A DNA stretch of 64,000 nucleotides from Isoetes taiwanensis (taxonomy: Eukaryota > Streptophyta > Lycopodiopsida > Isoetales > Isoetaceae), in contig JAJEKV010000680.1 of the NCBI GenBank assembly GCA_021234155.1, positions 54,955-118,954 of the forward strand, in the 5' to 3' direction. Made by a program: the position numbers and the translations under genes. The notes below the pieces were generated by a model, which worked only from the letters and a program-made list of their open reading frames with translations, was not told where the DNA came from and searched no databases. Shown here piece by piece: positions 21,739 through 34,165 of this stretch. Numbering within the stretch: position 1 is the stretch's first letter; every line of letters begins with the position of its first letter.

Positions 21739-22535
21739 GGTAATCTGGAACTCAGACGGGGTACCCATGGGATGATGGAGAAAGATTAGAAGGTGCCCAC
21801 GGCCGCGACATAATATGCCCGGACGGAGACATGGGAGCATAACGTTAAAAAGGCCGCGGGAGGAGGAAGGATACCAACTATTCACGTCTTTGGAAAGACG
21901 AGGGATTTTAAAATAGGAAGGGGAGTGCGAGGTTTGGCTTGTTATATAAAGAACAAAGGCGATTAACAATGCATGTATGTTACATTGAGATATCAATAAA
22001 AAGATATATGGTTTTGAGTATCCAATTGAGAAACAAACAAGATGTAGTTACGATAATTGCATATTACCCCAAAAGCGATGATAAGTTAGAATTGCCGGAG
22101 CGGGAGAGAATATAACGAAATGGAAGGAGCAAGGGCCAATGATTATAGTAGGAGATCTAAATGCCGTAAACTGCAGCGTGAACAGGCACAAAGTACAACA
22201 TAACGGATGAGAAAGACGGTCGATAGTGTATAATGACGAGGGCAATGAGGAATGGCAGAGGGATACAGAAGATAAGGCAGAGGTCAATGCTAGAGGTGAA
22301 TTATTGTTGGAGGTCTGCACGGCAACAGGGATGATTATAGCTAATGGCGTGGGAAAATGGAGGGGATCAGGAGGTTTCACGAGCCAAAACACACATGGTA
22401 AGAGCATAGTGGATTATATAATTGTGAACGATCAAGCAGCGGAAAAGATAGAGGGACTGATGCTACAAGAATGGCCAACTGGGAAAAGGGAAAGCCATAG
22501 ACCGATTAAACTAACAATCGAGCTAGGGGGGACGC
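21739..22535 (+). pseudogene. LINE ORF2, endonuclease (APE-like) part
   Basis: Frames shift several times, but diagnostic segments are visible: MVIWNSDG near 21739, IIVGDLNAV near 22140 (the GDFNA motif), SIVDYIIVND near 22408, and a terminal ESHRPI near 22490, where the family usually has S-D-H. The endonuclease nicks target DNA to start target-primed reverse transcription. Stops near 21970-22230 make it non-functional as it stands. Confidence 0.8.
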
Positions 22536-24170
22536 CACAAAAAGATAGTACAGAAAGAAAGGAAGATAATAAAGACAGGGTGAGGATTCAGTTCCAGGAG
22601 AAATACGCAGACACCTTCACCCAAATGATCAAGGAGGAAATGGGAGAATGGGACTGGGGAAAGCACAACGCAAGTGAGAATGGAAACACCCTAAATGACA
22701 TCATGGTAAGGGTAGCAATGGAGGTGTTTGGGAAAAAGATCAAAATCAGGAAGAGCAGGGCATTCAGAGCTTCAGTATGGTATGATGACGAGTGCAGAGA
22801 ATACAAGAGGAATGTGAGAAAACACAGGGGAAAGGAGACATACCGGGAAGAAAAGGCAGCATACATAAGATTACTGAAGAAAAGAGATACAATAACCTGT
22901 TACAGCACCAATGGTACATGGGGAAAATGCTGAAAAAGCAGCCCCGAAGATTTTGGAGAGGATTCAGAAACAAAGGAGGGGGTAGCAATATGAAAGCAAA
23001 GAACGAACAAGATGGCATTGGAACCGCGGGATGGGAGAGTTACCTGGACAAATTATACAAGACGGGGGCACCTCCAGTACCAATACCCATACAGCATGAT
23101 CAGGACAAACCATGCTTCAACATGTTAGAAGTAATGCTAGCCCTAAACAGGATGGCCAATCACAAAGCACCGGATCTATACGGCCTAACCGTGGAACTGC
23201 TGAAGTGTCTTCAAAACAAATTCCAGAGACGTGTTACGCACATTTTCAATGGCATCATACATCTGAGGACTTCCGCATGTGGACATACAACAGAGTCATA
23301 CCTCTACATAAGGCAGGAAATAGAAAAGATCCAGGGAACTATAGGACGATAATGGTAAGCTCGATTTTCGCAAAATGGTTTGGGAAGGTATGGATAACAA
23401 ACTAAAAGAAATGGGCGAAGAAGGAAATATGAGAGCACAAGGGCAAGGTGGTTCAGACCAGAGCACTCAACCACGATCACCTCGCGACCCTTCGGATATT
23501 AATAGAGCGAGTAACAAAGCACGTGGAAGGAAAATAATATGTCGCTTTGTAGATTTTAAAAGCATTTGATCTGATCCAGAGAGAAGTTGCTAAAAAGATT
23601 GATGGATATGCAAGCCCCGGAGAAATATGGTAGGATCGATAGCAAGACCGTATCATAAGGTGTATGCTAAGATGGAACGGGAAGGATTTGCCGATGTCTG
23701 GGTGACACCGGGTAAAAACAGGGCTGCCGTTATCCCCAACTCGCTTTGGAATATACATAGACGCACTACAAGAATACATAGCGTAACAAACAAGGAGGCA
23801 GTATGCCCCCACACTAGGAGACACGAAAGGTACCCATAATGCTATATGCGGATGATCTTAGTATGATGGCAACAAAGAACAAAGGAATGCAATGCATCGC
23901 CAAAATTGGAACAATTCTCGCGGAGGATACGTGGTGACAAAGGAATCTAGCAAAAAACTAAGATAGTCATCTTTGGACACAAGAATGTGCATAAACCTTT
24001 CAGATATAAAGGTGAAGAGATAGAGGAACCAACGTAATATAGGTATCTAGGTTATGATGCACATGGTAATGTGGAAATGGGCCAAAGGAGCTAACGCTTT
24101 GATTCCAATCAGCTATAGGAAGCTACTTTAACATGAAAAACTTTTGTAACGAAGTAGAATAACCTGATTG
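22536..24170 (+). pseudogene. LINE ORF2, reverse transcriptase part
   Basis: A conserved approach region (MLEVMLALNRMANHKAPDLYG, near 23120) corresponds to the NKAPGPDG motif of LINE RT. VIPLHKAGNRKDPGNYR is followed by TIMVSSIFAKWF near 23310-23380, and the catalytic MLYADDLSMMAT occurs at 23839-23875. YRYLGYDAHGN follows near 24040. There are many frameshifts (around 23390, 23570, 23640 and 23930). The catalytic YADD itself is intact. Confidence 0.82.
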
Positions 24171-25000
24171 GGACATCAAATGTTATCTATTCAAGCAAAG
24201 AATAGCCACCACTCAATTGTACGCGAGCGAAGCATGGGGCCAGGTTTAACAGAAAAGAAACCGGAAAAGCAGGAAGGAATTCTTAGGCAATGGCACGCAT
24301 GTGAATTCGTGGAAGGGACAAACACGCCCGACAATCATGGTTATCGAAACAGAGCAAAAACCGATGGAAGTGCGAGCGTGGGAGAGAACCATAAGGTACC
24401 TGCTCAGGGACAACGCGGGAGACATACAAGGGAAATCGCCCAAAGATTGCAATCACCGAATCGAAAAATCACATATCCTCGAAAAGCACCGGATGGTTTA
24501 AAGAGGTGGCAACATGGACCGATCGATGGGATTAAACCCGAAAGTGACCTAATAGAAGAGGGGCGTGGAATGAGGAGTGGGCGAACATAGCGACAAGAGC
24601 ATGGTCGCAAAGACATACAGACCCAAGACAGACCGGGCTCATACAAGTTTTAATCCGCACCAACAAATAGGACATCGATATACCGGGATAACATATTGGG
24701 GAAAAAATGTAAGGGATAATAATCGCCGATTTAGGATGGGAAGCCATGATCTAAGAATCGAAAAAGACAGGTGGAGAGGGGTAGACAAGGAGGACAGGAT
24801 ATGCGTAACTGTGATCGGAGGGTGAATAGAGGATGAGAACCACATGATTAGTGATTGCCCGATATATGGAAACATCAGGGACAGATATAGAAATATAAGG
24901 TGGGGGGAACCAAATCCACGTGACCGATGAAGATGTTCCGCGACGCGATCCACGTAATGACAATCGCATTACGCAGAAGTACACAAAGGAAAGAGGGCTT
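24171..25000 (+). pseudogene. LINE ORF2, C-terminal region with Cys/His motif
   Basis: Low-identity linker followed by EDENHMISDCPIYGNIRD at about 24829-24885. This is the C-terminal CCHC-like motif of plant L1 ORF2 (C..C...EDE.H....CP). The first Cys pair is represented by DRICVTVIGG. Interrupted by stops. Confidence 0.65.
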
Positions 25001-25439
25001 GTAATATGATCCGCACAAAACGAAAGTCATATAGCCCCACACAAATTGCTCGCCTAAAAGCTGATTGATAACGATCGATCGCGCACGCCAAGAAGCCGAG
25101 GTAAAGCCGGGATGCCGGTAGATTAAAGAAAAAGTCAGCCTTCAGAAAAGGCTACATTATAACAGCGTGATGTGCTAGTAGCACCCTCTTAGGGGGCTCG
25201 CCCATGCTACACAAGTCCAGGGGCCTTATGGCACAAGGGACATAAATGTATTCTATTCTATTCTAATTTCTAACACACTCAATAAATAGTGCAATATTAC
25301 TGCCAATTCATATTCAAAAAAAAAAATACAGGACACAATTTCAAGCTCAAAACACATGGAAAAAATCCGAGGTAAAAAAAAATGAACAGTGGAATAATTT
25401 CAAAATAACGAAATCATGGTCTATATTACAAATATGAGT

Positions 25440-27540
25440 ACATTTTCATTGACAGTAATTTTTTACAACCAGATCATATTCTGTAAGGTTCGCTTTTCCT
25501 TGCAAATTTGGTTTACTACTTAGGAAAGCAAGCACTATAGGGGCTGATATTAGAGAGTCAAATATCGATAGTGTTTCTGCTGACACCCAATTCTCTTCAT
25601 TTACATTATCTGTGTGCCGTGTCGGAGGATTTATGTTGTTGTCTACGTTCAAGCAATACTTGATGAGGTCATTGTCCACCAAATATATCTGTTCTTCTTG
25701 AAATTCTTCTATCACCTCCAAGGCCTCATGCATATTCTTGATGAAGATATTCTTTGCTCCATGTTGTGGTCGACGAATAATCCCACAATTACCTTGATCT
25801 AAAATTATGTAGAAATCAAAGGCCTTCAGCTCTGGAACAACTTCTTTAATTTCTAATATATTGTTTCTCAGCATGAATGACCATATACCAATGTTGGCTC
25901 TGTCCTTCAGATGGCTCAACAATTTGTTAACACCAGGTCTTGGATACCCCATTTGGTCTTTATCTCTAGAACCCCTCCAGGAAAAGGAGATACAGCACGG
26001 AACTTTGCTTTGGAGAAGGACTTGATAAGAACTCCATTCAGGTCGAAGGATAAGCTTGATGACTTACTCTTTTGTACCAAGTGAAGTCGCCTTTTCTCTC
26101 CTCCTGGATGTCCTATCTTCTTCTTCAACTTTGATAGGACTAGTGTCAGTTTGTTCAAGAAGAACAGAAGCATTCTGTATAGCTGGTTCCTATGGATTTA
26201 CCTCAAGAATTCTCTCTTCTTCTGATAAGGCCTTCGTTAACTTCTCCTGAGTTAGTAGATCCATGATTGGTGGCGACTTTTATGGTGGAATTCCTGATTC
26301 AGTTTCACTTTCTTCAGAAGCAGACTCTTCATCAGAGATAGTTTCTTCTGAAGTGCCAACCCCTGCATCTCCTCATCAGACTCTTGCTCTGCCTCCTTCT
26401 TCTCTGCATCCTTTTGACCTTATCGATTCTCCCTATGTGCTTGCTTCCCTTGATATATCAGATGATGCTTCTTCACATCAGGATAATATAGCCTCAAAAA
26501 CTCTCTCTGCTGACCGAGCTCTTAACTTTTCTATCATTTGCTAGAGCTTCATGCCCAACTCTACCATTGACAAAGTAGTCACAGAAAGCCAAGTTCGAGC
26601 TCAGTCTGTACTTGTTCATTACGCCTCCCTTCAGGCCAACCTGCTTGTACTCTAATTCCTTCTCACAATCCTCCGCAGTCTGGTTGGAGGTAAGCTCATC
26701 AATCCAGTGGTAATTATCCAAGCTCTCCTTCTCTGTAAATCTGAGTATCGGCTCAGGAAACTTTTGGAGACCACTCTTGTGTGCGTCGTAAACTACATCT
26801 GCTACTTTATTTATGATCACGTTAGTGATCACTGTTATGCCATGAGTGACATACCTGTTCTTAGCAGGCATCCCATCTATCAGCATCCCCCCTACACTCA
26901 TATTGGCCTCTATCTAAGTGGTGGCCTGCAAGATCTTTGGATATTCCTCTACACGTTCAGACATGAACACGTATTCTTCGGTGGTCTGCTTGAGACAATT
27001 CGAGAGCATAAGATGTAGTAGTCTATATCCTGAAGGTATGTTGGACAGTCCATCACAAACAATGAGGCTGTCTTTGGAATAGTCTGGGTGGCAACAACCA
27101 GAGAACCCTGACATGGCTTCACCATATATGTTTCTGAGACTGTCTCAGGAATGTCCAAGTTTCCATTGACTATGCACTTCAGCTCCACATGAGCTTTTGA
27201 TAGTAGATGGGCTGGTTTTTCCTTGTTTCTGGATTTATATGCCTGAATAAATCCAGGCGACCACTTTGAGTACCTGAGCAAATCTTCATCATTTATTCTC
27301 ATCATGTCCAAGATACCTTGCTCAGATAGGTTTTCTATTCCAGACATCTCAAAGAGTTCTTTCGAGATAGCCTTCCTCATGACACGGAGGTTTTTCATGG
27401 ACTTGCAGGCCTCTGAAAAGGATGGTACATCTTTGATTTTTGAGACCTTCTCCACAAAGACCTGTCCATCTATAATAGACCGGAGCACCACCTTGAGAAT
27501 TTCTTCTTTCCTTAAGCCCTGTGCACACCTTGTCTTCTCT
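25440..27540 (-). pseudogene. ParB-like/HAD multidomain gene, copy B (5'-truncated)
   Basis: Minus-strand homologue of copy A from A's position ~3405 to its stop, tail-to-tail with copy A. It holds the unknown middle region (27540-26530), the Lys/Glu linker, an acidic linker (26400-26270) and the HAD domain (26173-25446) with FDLNGVLI, IGIWSFMLRNN, LDQGNCG and LVDNDLIKYCLN. In the last motif the second Asp of VDD is replaced by Asn. The acidic linker runs straight through the LTR insertion point (near 26370), an empty site. The HAD intron of copy A is missing here: a deletion joins GAGTAAGTCAT directly to the second exon, removing the intron and about 25 bases of coding sequence but keeping the frame. 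Several stops and frameshifts elsewhere. The ParB-like domain is absent. Confidence 0.85.
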
Positions 27541-27559
27541 ATCCTCCTTTTTCCATGCA

Positions 27560-28970
27560 ATCAGTCTTTGGGATAACACTTGTTGAACAGATATAAAACA
27601 CGTTTTCTCTCCTGTGTACATCGAATTTGAAAAGGCAGAAAAAAATAATGAGACTCACATTTGATCATCAAATGGATAGATTTTAATGCTGTTTGTCAAT
27701 TTATTTTGTAGCTTCCTGATCATTCAATATGTTTGTCTATGTATACATTCTATCTTTGTAACAAGTCTTTATCCTAGTTTGAGAAGATCAGTTGGAGCTT
27801 GCGCATTTGGAGCTACATATTTGTGCCAAGCTGCAATAGTTTTGCATATTTCTATTAAATTTTTCATCTATGGTGAGATTATTCTGTGTTTAACTACGTC
27901 TTTATAGTATGCTTTTGCAGCCCAAATATGACATTAGAATCACGACTCGTTTTTTTTTTCAAATGGCATTGGTGGAGAGATAAGGCTTCTCATTACATGA
28001 CTGAAGTTTTTCCAAGTGATATTAAAGGTAATAATGTCTGATGCAAGTTACAGAAGATCGAAATCATGCCATATAAATCTAGCTATAGGTAGTACAACCC
28101 GCAAGACACCAGCGAAATTGTTAACACGTAAATAACACATGAAGTAATGAACTAAATCTTGCATGACCTGCGACTTGAGAGCCTAGAACTTGAGAAAATA
28201 TTCCTTGAGTCCTAATAGAAATATAGATAAAATCCAGTACCTCCTACTGAAGCAACTGGACAAAAGAGCACATGAATAAATGAGCCAGTTGGATGAAGCT
28301 TGTATGCTATTATCAAATGTCCAGATACTTTCTCAACTTTCAATAAACATGATATAGTCAAGTGTGTAAATATGGATCTAAGAGGAAAATGAGCCTTACT
28401 AGTGCCAAATGGGATTAAAGTGATTTATGACCATGTATGCTAATTTTTGCTCTTGCTGTAGCATTTCTAACAGAAGATTGAAATATCATTGTATATTATA
28501 TTTTAGAGTGGCTGTAACAAAAAAATATCCAACTCAAATATAATCTTTCACCACTATGCAACCCTGAGACAGCTAGAAGAGAGCTTGAAACCCAAATCAC
28601 TCAATATGCATATAGAAAGGGCAAATAATAAATCCATGAAAAGATCAAAGAAGTAAATCAAAGAAGCAGATATATTCTCTACCTAAATAAATTTAAGGAA
28701 TGTTGCCCTTGCAACGCAGTAAACCTGCATAGCATGCAAATAACTGGATGTTTGAGGAAAATAAGTACCTTTATAAAAACACCTTCTCATGAATAGCTTT
28801 AAATTGGTTATATGCAGCTCAGAAAAGCCTCTTGTACAGATGCAAAAGTAAAATTCAACCTATTGTTACCTAAAATGGCATGCAATGCAATCCCAGATGA
28901 ACGAACAAAATAAGACATATATATGGCTAGAGAAAGTAATGTAGGAAACAAAATGAAAGAAAGTAGACCT
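27560..28970. other. No gene seen
   Basis: AT-rich unique-looking sequence beyond the copy B breakpoint. The short plus-strand frame at 27686-27907 is Ile/Phe/Cys-rich without a family signal. A 23-codon-scale duplication or an RNA gene is not evident. Confidence 0.4.
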
Positions 28971-28978
28971 GCAAGAAA

Positions 28979-29221
28979 ATGGGAAAATGGCTTTCTTACA
29001 AAACTAGATGCTGTACAGAAATCCTATTTGTAAGGGGCTTTGTTAACGACATTAAAAGTATGGGTACTACGGGATTGGAAGGGGCTGCCAACACGATTTG
29101 GATCTACTTCTTTTTGCCTTGTGCACCCTATGCTCGAGTTTGCAATCTTCTATTCATATCCGAAATTGAAATCAGAATCAGCTTTTTCCTGTGCAGATCT
29201 GTTATAGTCGAGGAGGAGTAG
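28979..29221 (+). CDS. Doubtful 80-codon frame
   Basis: ATG-to-stop frame with hydrophobic and aromatic middle (IWIYFFLPCAPYARVCNLLF). The hydrophobic stretch could be a membrane segment, but there is no promoter or homology that I can recognise. Likely chance. Confidence 0.15.
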   Translation: MGKWLSYKTRCCTEILFVRGFVNDIKSMGTTGLEGAANTIWIYFFLPCAPYARVCNLLFISEIEIRISFFLCRSVIVEEE

Positions 29222-29540
29222 AATCAAGACTCTCACCATGCTCCTTCTGATTTTAGAGTTGAAAGCAAAGATCCTAGCACTGAGTGATACTTGTTAATTC
29301 GATCTTCAGCGGATAGAGACAACATGAGGAACTAAACCGCAGGTAGAAGAAGAAGTCAACGCAGATGACGGGATATGGTAAAGGAAGAATTTCTTAAATT
29401 TTTGGAATTTTAATAGCTGTTATTTAAAAATTAGCAGATCTAATGGCTGCTATTGAATTTTGCTAACGTGGCTATTCACCTGGACAACTTAGAATTTCAG
29501 CAAAAGTTGCAACTCTGGTTAGGCAAGCCTGCTAAAGAAA

Positions 29541-29690
29541 ATAGAGAATAGAATAGAATAGTTTTTTTAACGTCCATGGAGACCAATAGGTCATGGGACC
29601 CATACAATGGGCTAGTACAATCATTACTACTAGCCCATTTCTAGAGAGACACTAGAAATTTCTAGAGAGACATTAGAGAGACACTAGAAA
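29541..29690 (-). mobile_element. 5'-truncated LINE 3' end with (ATTCT)n tail
   Basis: Read on the minus strand: CCCATTGTATGGGTCCCATGACCTATTGGTCTCCATGGACGTTAAAAAAA followed by CTATTCTATTCTATTCTC. The block TGGGTCCCAT.GACC.ATTGGTCTCC.TGGACG also ends the LINE at 48717-51755. Only about 100 bases of the element remain. The adjoining CTAGAGAGACACTAGAAATTT is directly repeated (29640-29695). Confidence 0.7.
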
Positions 29691-30167
29691 TTTGACATAA
29701 AACAATGTCATCATTGTTTTAGCAGTTGAGCACTCATTCATGGCTTCTGGAAGGCAGCAAAATATCAAACACCCATAAAGAGTTTTTATTTTTTTTTATT
29801 TTTTTTTGGCAAAAGATGAAGGCATGAATGCTAGGCACCCATCATAACAGTAAAATTGAGTCTCATAATCAGATACGTTGCTCTCGTAATTTGTATACTT
29901 ATTATTTGCTAACCTGGCCTGCATATTTAACCACTCTATCCTGTTAGAAGGGACTTCCACATATTCTATTTTTCAACATGCCCAAAAAGCATCACATAGA
30001 AGGATTTCCAATGGCTGTAGACTAGGCAACAAGGCTATTTATCAGATGGCAAAAGATGACTTAATTTATGACATGTTTCTGGCAGATTTCAGGACCAGTC
30101 TCCATCAGACGTTTAAAAACAAACAAATTTTATAGTAGCATCAATACTGCATGCCATATTCCAGGGC

Positions 30168-30690
30168 TCAATAATCTACATGTTGGTTTCCCTTGTCTTC
30201 TTCACATCTATAGTAGTTTTCAATGAAGGGAGCAAGTTGGGTTTCCATGTTGTATATTATTGGGATCCAATCTAGTCTCCCATTGACAGTTAAAAATGGC
30301 ATATGCAAGAAAAAAAACATCAACAACTTAACTTCAACCTTAATAATGACATTAACAATGGAGTAAATTGTGCAAAGACAATGGACAACTGACAAGTTGT
30401 GTACTAAGCCTATCATATATTTGCAGAAGAGTTAGAATGTGGTTCAACTGCTTCATTAACTTGCAATTCAGTCCAGATAATATAAGCTTTGTTTGCATCA
30501 TCAACTGCAAAATCATTTCATAAGAAATCATCATCAAGAATAATATAATAAGAAAAGGTACCAGGATGCCAATATAAGAAAGACAATGATAATATTGAAA
30601 TACCCTGATACTATGCTCAAATGTACCCAAGATGAATTCAGGATGATTAAGATTCTCTGATACTAGTTGAATGTATGTGTACACAAAAAG
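30168..30690 (-). pseudogene. Possible exons of an unrecognised gene
   Basis: Minus-strand segments look exon-like: 30684-30603 (YIQLVSENLNHPEFILGTFE) ending in a donor-like AGG|GTATTTC, then after TTTTGCAG near 30508 a second piece (DDANKAYIIWTELQVNEAVE), and near 30285-30168 a third (DWIPIIYNMETQLAPFIENY) ending in a stop. They could be the 3' end of a host gene, but I do not recognise the family, and the 5' exons are not visible upstream in the 30.7-31.2 kb interval. Confidence 0.35.
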
Positions 30691-30999
30691 ATGTCTTACA
30701 TAAAAATGAAACTTTAATGTCGGAGATATTTAGGATAACTGAATTTGGAAAATTCACAGTAAGAAATGAAGAACTTCAGTCTCGGGCCTTAAAGCTCTAA
30801 TAAATTTGAGGGCGATTAGATGGCGATTTTGAGTCTGTGATGGCAAAAACGTTGTTAACAAAACCCTGCTATGGCAAGAACAACTCGACCTCATAAACCA
30901 CGTCACCCTTATTGCTGTCGCTATTAACAGAGCAGGTGCCGCGCCAGAGCGACAAAAAGAGTGCTTGCTGTCGCTACATTGGTTTGAAAATAAGTGCAG

Positions 31000-32400
31000 A
31001 TTAGATGAATCAATTATAAACTCTATAACTATCAAAATTTATGCAATTTGCTGAATTTGCCCTCTCGCCCTTTCATTTTTGGCGGTCTTCCTACTGACTT
31101 TATCTGATTTGCTCCATTTTGCTCCACCTGTTCCATGGTTGGTTGTAAATGTAGCATATAATTTTGGTTCAAATTTATTCCAGCTAGCAATAAAGCTCAA
31201 ACTATCTTTAGGGTAAAGCTCTGGCAAATGTAGTTGCTCTGCTACAAGGTATCGATCTGATATTGCAGTATCCAGTAGTACCCAACATTAATCGTATTGA
31301 CTTTTTTTTCTATTGTACAAGTGGCACAAGTATTTTACTAGAAATGCTTGTTTGCACATGATAAAATTCTTTCTCTTGGGAGCGATTATGGTCAATTAGC
31401 AGGCAAATCTCATTTCCCCTTGTTGTATGTGTCAATGCTCAACTCTGAATTGGGAAGCATGTACACTGTAATTGCTTTGCAAATATTAGCATTCCATAAT
31501 GGATTTTACCTTCAAAAACCAATCTACACTAGTTACTTGTGGCCCAAACTTACTAGAAGTTTGAAGCAAGAGCCATTCTCCCCGTAGAAGCCACATCTTA
31601 ATGATAGTATATATATATGGTTATTGCTATATAAGATTAAGCTAAGCATTGAGTCGTAGCCACATTCTGGATGGTATGGATGCTATATACAAGGATACAA
31701 CCTCAATAAGATCAACTAGACATTGACTTCGTTAATATAATAGTGTTTCATGGATCTTCTGCCCTTTGGTAATTTATTCATAAACTCAAATTTGGCTTCT
31801 TTTTCGTGTAATTCTTTTTTTCCCACTATCAACTCTTCTTGCATCCTAACAAGTTTTGAAAAGAGGGTAGATTGACTAAAGGAATATAAAAATACCCAAC
31901 TCATGTATTATTTGTCATCGCCGCCTCGTTTATTCATGTTTTGGCTAACTTAAATGCCATAAATGTAGAGATCCTGAAGAACATCTAAGTTCCTAAGTAG
32001 AATATCAATGTTCAATGATGCAGATTGAGCCTTGACATACAATATTACAAGAAGCTTGAATATTTGGAAACACCTTATATTAGGGAAACAAAATATAATG
32101 TTATTTAAGTGCTGAGTTGAAGGGTTGTATGTCAAGCTGAAGGTAACTAGATTTTATGAGATGGAATTAATAATGTAGGAAAGCAAAATAATTTCGCAAG
32201 CATAGGCATTGTTGAGGAATGCGAGATGCAAATATTTGCATAGATTATGAAGATTGTTGATTTTGAGGTGCTACCATTTTATTTATTTACCATAGAGACA
32301 AGGATAATTACAATAATTACACAGTTGATGAGTGAAAGCTATTAGGTAAATGTCTTGTATAATGGTAAACTAAATGGAACGCGACATGCATTAACCGGGA
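31000..32400. other. No gene seen
   Basis: AT-rich sequence with short frames only (e.g. 31039-31227 minus, Lys/Ser-rich). A weak (AT)n tract lies near 31605. Nothing is supported. Confidence 0.4.
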
Positions 32401-32429
32401 GCTGCAAACCTGTAAATCTCATTACAATA

Positions 32430-32570
32430 TCATGGTTGGAAGTCTTGAGTTCAGGCTATGGCGTGCTTCAGTTGCTATACAAATTTTTATATTTTGTTAA
32501 GTAACAAAAGATTTTCTGCAAGATTAGCATTGTTGTATATTGAAGATACCACATGGCACCACCAAAATGC
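32430..32570 (+). repeat. Dispersed repeat, copy 1
   Basis: Matches 34687-34850 in direct orientation: ATCATGGTTGG.AGTC.T, CTTCAGTTGCTATACA, ATATTTTGTTAA, GATTTTCTGC..GATTAGCATT and CCACCAAAAT. The match stops abruptly at GCCCGGGGGGTGC, beyond which an unrelated segment with runs of CCCCTAT/ACGACATTTTT begins. Confidence 0.65.
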
Positions 32571-33099
32571 CCGGGGGGTGCACCTATCCTATAGGGGATA
32601 TGCCACCTGCGTACATAGGGTTGGAAAAAAACCCCTATATACGACATTTTTTTAATCAAAAACCCCTACCATACGATTTTCAAATTTTGCATGCATATAC
32701 CCCCTCCCAATTTTATACGTCATTTATCAATTAAAAAATCCCTCGTATACGACCTTCTGTGAACATTACATATACCCGCAATATGTATACGTAACTTTCT
32801 TTAAGTATATATAGTTACTAGAAGATTGATGTTGAAACTGAATTGAAGTATCATATTTGATAATGTTTGCTCATGTGAGTCTCGCATTCTCCTTCACATC
32901 TCAAAACATTAAGCTTCAGTAATCATATGCAAATATCAGGTGATTCACTCAAAACCATAGTTTTTACAACCCAAGAAAATCATGACATCCAACTAAAGTG
33001 GCATTGAGGTAGCATGAAGCAATAGATAACATGCACACAACATGGCATAATCCAAGGTCGCTTTTATACTTGGCCAAAGACTAAGCAACCTTGTTCTTC

Positions 33100-34165
33100 C
33101 CTTTGTCTGAAAAATAAAAACACACGCCAAATTAATCAATATATTAAAAATTAAAGAAACTATTAAAATAAATATAAAAACAAACCTTTTATTTGATTGG
33201 CCACAAAGCTATCAAAAAGCACTTTATTTTCTCTTTCTAAACTATATCTATTTGTTTGTGCATCATAAGTTAAGCACATGGCGAAATTATTGAATCAAGT
33301 GAAATGGATTGGTTATCGGATAGATCATAAGTAAACCATTGAAGCTTGTTTTTGCATCCTCGTGAAAAATTGTACCAAGCAAGGTTAATCTCCATAGGAC
33401 ATGTAGGTTGATTACTTAAGTCAATCGGCTCTCTACTTTCTTTCCATGACTTACCAACTTTTCATCTCATACTCAAAACTCTACCTGCATACCAAACAGC
33501 TTTTGTTTCCTTGAGATCCTTTTTCTTTCGCTTCTTACCATTGCCTTTAGGTTCAACTTCAAGTTCAAAATACACTGCACAATCAGATCCAATCCCAAGT
33601 GTAGTCACCGCATTTAACTTTTTGTCCATAGTTTCATACTTGATTCTTCACCTTGGTCAATCTATCCTTTGAAAGCCAAGGGCTACCATTCAAGTGGCTG
33701 ACCAAAGTTGCCTTGCAAATTATCTTACCTTAACACCATGTCCCTAGATTTTCATTCTAGGAATGAATCTGAGGCGTCCGATCAAGCATGAAGAGGGCAT
33801 GTATGGCCGGTAACATCTTCCCCTGCTTTGTTATGACCATAACACTTTTGTTATCACCATAACAGCCTCCACAAGACACGTGGCCGAATAAAAATATGTT
33901 GCCAGGGTACGGCCTCGGCAGTTTCCTGCCCCTTAACGGCCCCTGGAGAGGCTGTTATCTAGCCCATCCACTACCACATTCTTGTCAACTTTAGTATTCT
34001 TTCCAAGTTCCCTTTCATCTAGCATATCATCAAACACATGTTGCATTTCTAATTGTGAACAAATTGTACCATCTTCTTCTAGATCATACACAATATTATC
34101 AATGGCCCCTTCATTGACAATGTCACTCCCATCTTCAAAATTATCAACCTGCAAGAGGAAAATCA
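33100..34165 (-). pseudogene. Degenerate gene of unknown family with an insertion
   Basis: Reading the minus strand, an acceptor-like CTCTTGCAG near 34150 is followed by an acidic exon (VDNFEDGSDIVNEGAIDNIV ... VFDDMLDERELGKNTKVDK). After an inserted block at 33765-33958, further coding-like pieces occur: GIGSDCAVYFELEVEPKG, VWYAGRVLSM, CPMEINLAWYNFSRGCKNKL and LERENKVLFDSFVANQ. I recognise no family. The domain has the look of a transposon-associated or chromatin-type protein, but that is only an impression. Stops and shifts make it a relic. Confidence 0.4.
33765..33958. mobile_element. Small insertion with GTTATGxxCATAAC palindromes
   Basis: Contains GTTATGACCATAAC, GTTATCACCATAAC, CACGTGGCCGAATAAAAAT, CCCCTTAACGGCCCCTGG and GAGGCTGTTATC. 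The same vocabulary (ATGTTATGGTCATAACA, CACGTGG, terminal ..GTTAA/..GTTAT) occurs in the 863-bp element at 57583-58445. It is probably a short relative of that element, inserted in the gene relic at 33.1-34.2 kb. Boundaries are approximate. Confidence 0.45.

Larger units (their letters stand above)
20480..25266 (+). mobile_element. L1-type LINE (non-LTR retrotransposon), decayed
   Basis: Domain order is that of L1: a TATA-like ATATATAG near 20518, ORF1 with coiled coil and RRM-like segment, APE-type endonuclease, reverse transcriptase with YADD, and a C-terminal Cys/His segment. The 3' end has CTCTTAGGGGGCTCGCCCATG and an (ATTCT)3 tail at 25250-25265, as expected for plant L1 elements with short simple-repeat tails. 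The 5' boundary is uncertain and may include the duplicated block at 19755. I could not identify a target-site duplication. Confidence 0.85.
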
